64,000 bases of DNA from Antitrichia curtipendula (taxonomy: Eukaryota > Streptophyta > Bryopsida > Hypnales > Leucodontaceae): contig OX579638.1 in NCBI GenBank assembly GCA_951230915.1, positions 4,792,696-4,856,695 of the forward strand. The letters are read 5' to 3'. Every line of letters begins with the position of its first letter. Position 1 is the first letter of the stretch. Positions 63,923 through 64,000 of this stretch are shown here, one piece after another. The notes under the pieces are model-generated. The model worked only from the letters and a program-made list of their open reading frames with translations. It had not been told where the DNA came from and did no database searches. The position numbers and the translations under genes were made by a program.

Positions 63923-64000
63923 CTGCCATTTCAGAGCACGACGTCCATCAGAAGAGATAAATCTTTGGTTGTGCCCTGCAGAGGCTGACAATATTGGCAT

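Noticed and set aside
63925..63929. ATG at 63929 as the start of SPP
   Set aside because: It would drop the N-terminal membrane segments. A CAG acceptor just inside (63923-63925) fits the phase and SPP length better.

Overview
The window looks like nuclear DNA of a land plant, probably a seed-free one (bryophyte, lycophyte or fern). Reasons: spliced genes with short GT-AG introns, an LRR receptor-like kinase, a plant NUF2, and a decayed hAT transposase of the ZNF862-like type I associate with such plants. The species is not identifiable by eye. Genes are few and sit in GC-richer islands (about 5.8-7.8, 15.4-21, 29.3-37.7 and 61.5-64 kb). The rest is AT-rich and built largely from transposons and their remnants.

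Layout. 0-5.8 kb: AT-rich DNA with a dispersed repeat. 6310-6861 (-): a 183-residue single-exon gene of unknown function. 8-15 kb: AT-rich, with nested TTAA-flanked elements and a 56-bp tandem repeat. 16625-20707 (-): an 11-exon gene for the kinetochore protein NUF2 (447 aa modelled). 23.4-27.1 kb (+): a hAT transposase pseudogene, split by a TIR element and by about 8 copies of a hairpin-bearing repeat. 30016-32191 (+): a secreted SMP-30/gluconolactonase-like enzyme, six exons. 33594-36662 (-): a five-exon LRR receptor kinase (626 aa) whose HRD and DFG aspartates are both replaced. 38-61 kb: transposon-dominated DNA. 61692-63922 (-): the 3' six exons of a signal peptide peptidase; its 5' end lies outside the window.

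The most notable signal is a family of roughly 0.7-1 kb non-coding elements that begin and end at TTAA and carry TIRs close to CCCCTAAAGGACC. Two copies can be compared with an unoccupied related sequence inside this same window (9898-10627 with 38.6 kb; 41674-42640 with the surrounding tandem array). In both, removing the element plus one TTAA restores the empty site. TTAA duplication is the signature of piggyBac-type transposons, which to my knowledge are not well described from land plants. Insertion at TA with a TIR starting in A would give the same picture and is not excluded. Other mobile DNA includes a hAT-type MITE with a perfect 8-bp TSD, a 171-bp mini-CACTA element with a 3-bp TSD, and several large foldback elements, some nested in the TTAA elements.

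The host genes do not form a pathway: chromosome segregation (NUF2), intramembrane proteolysis (SPP), extracellular sensing (LRR pseudokinase) and sugar-lactone chemistry appear to be unrelated neighbours. Exon models were made by hand from splice motifs, reading phase and family resemblance. No alignment or search was run.
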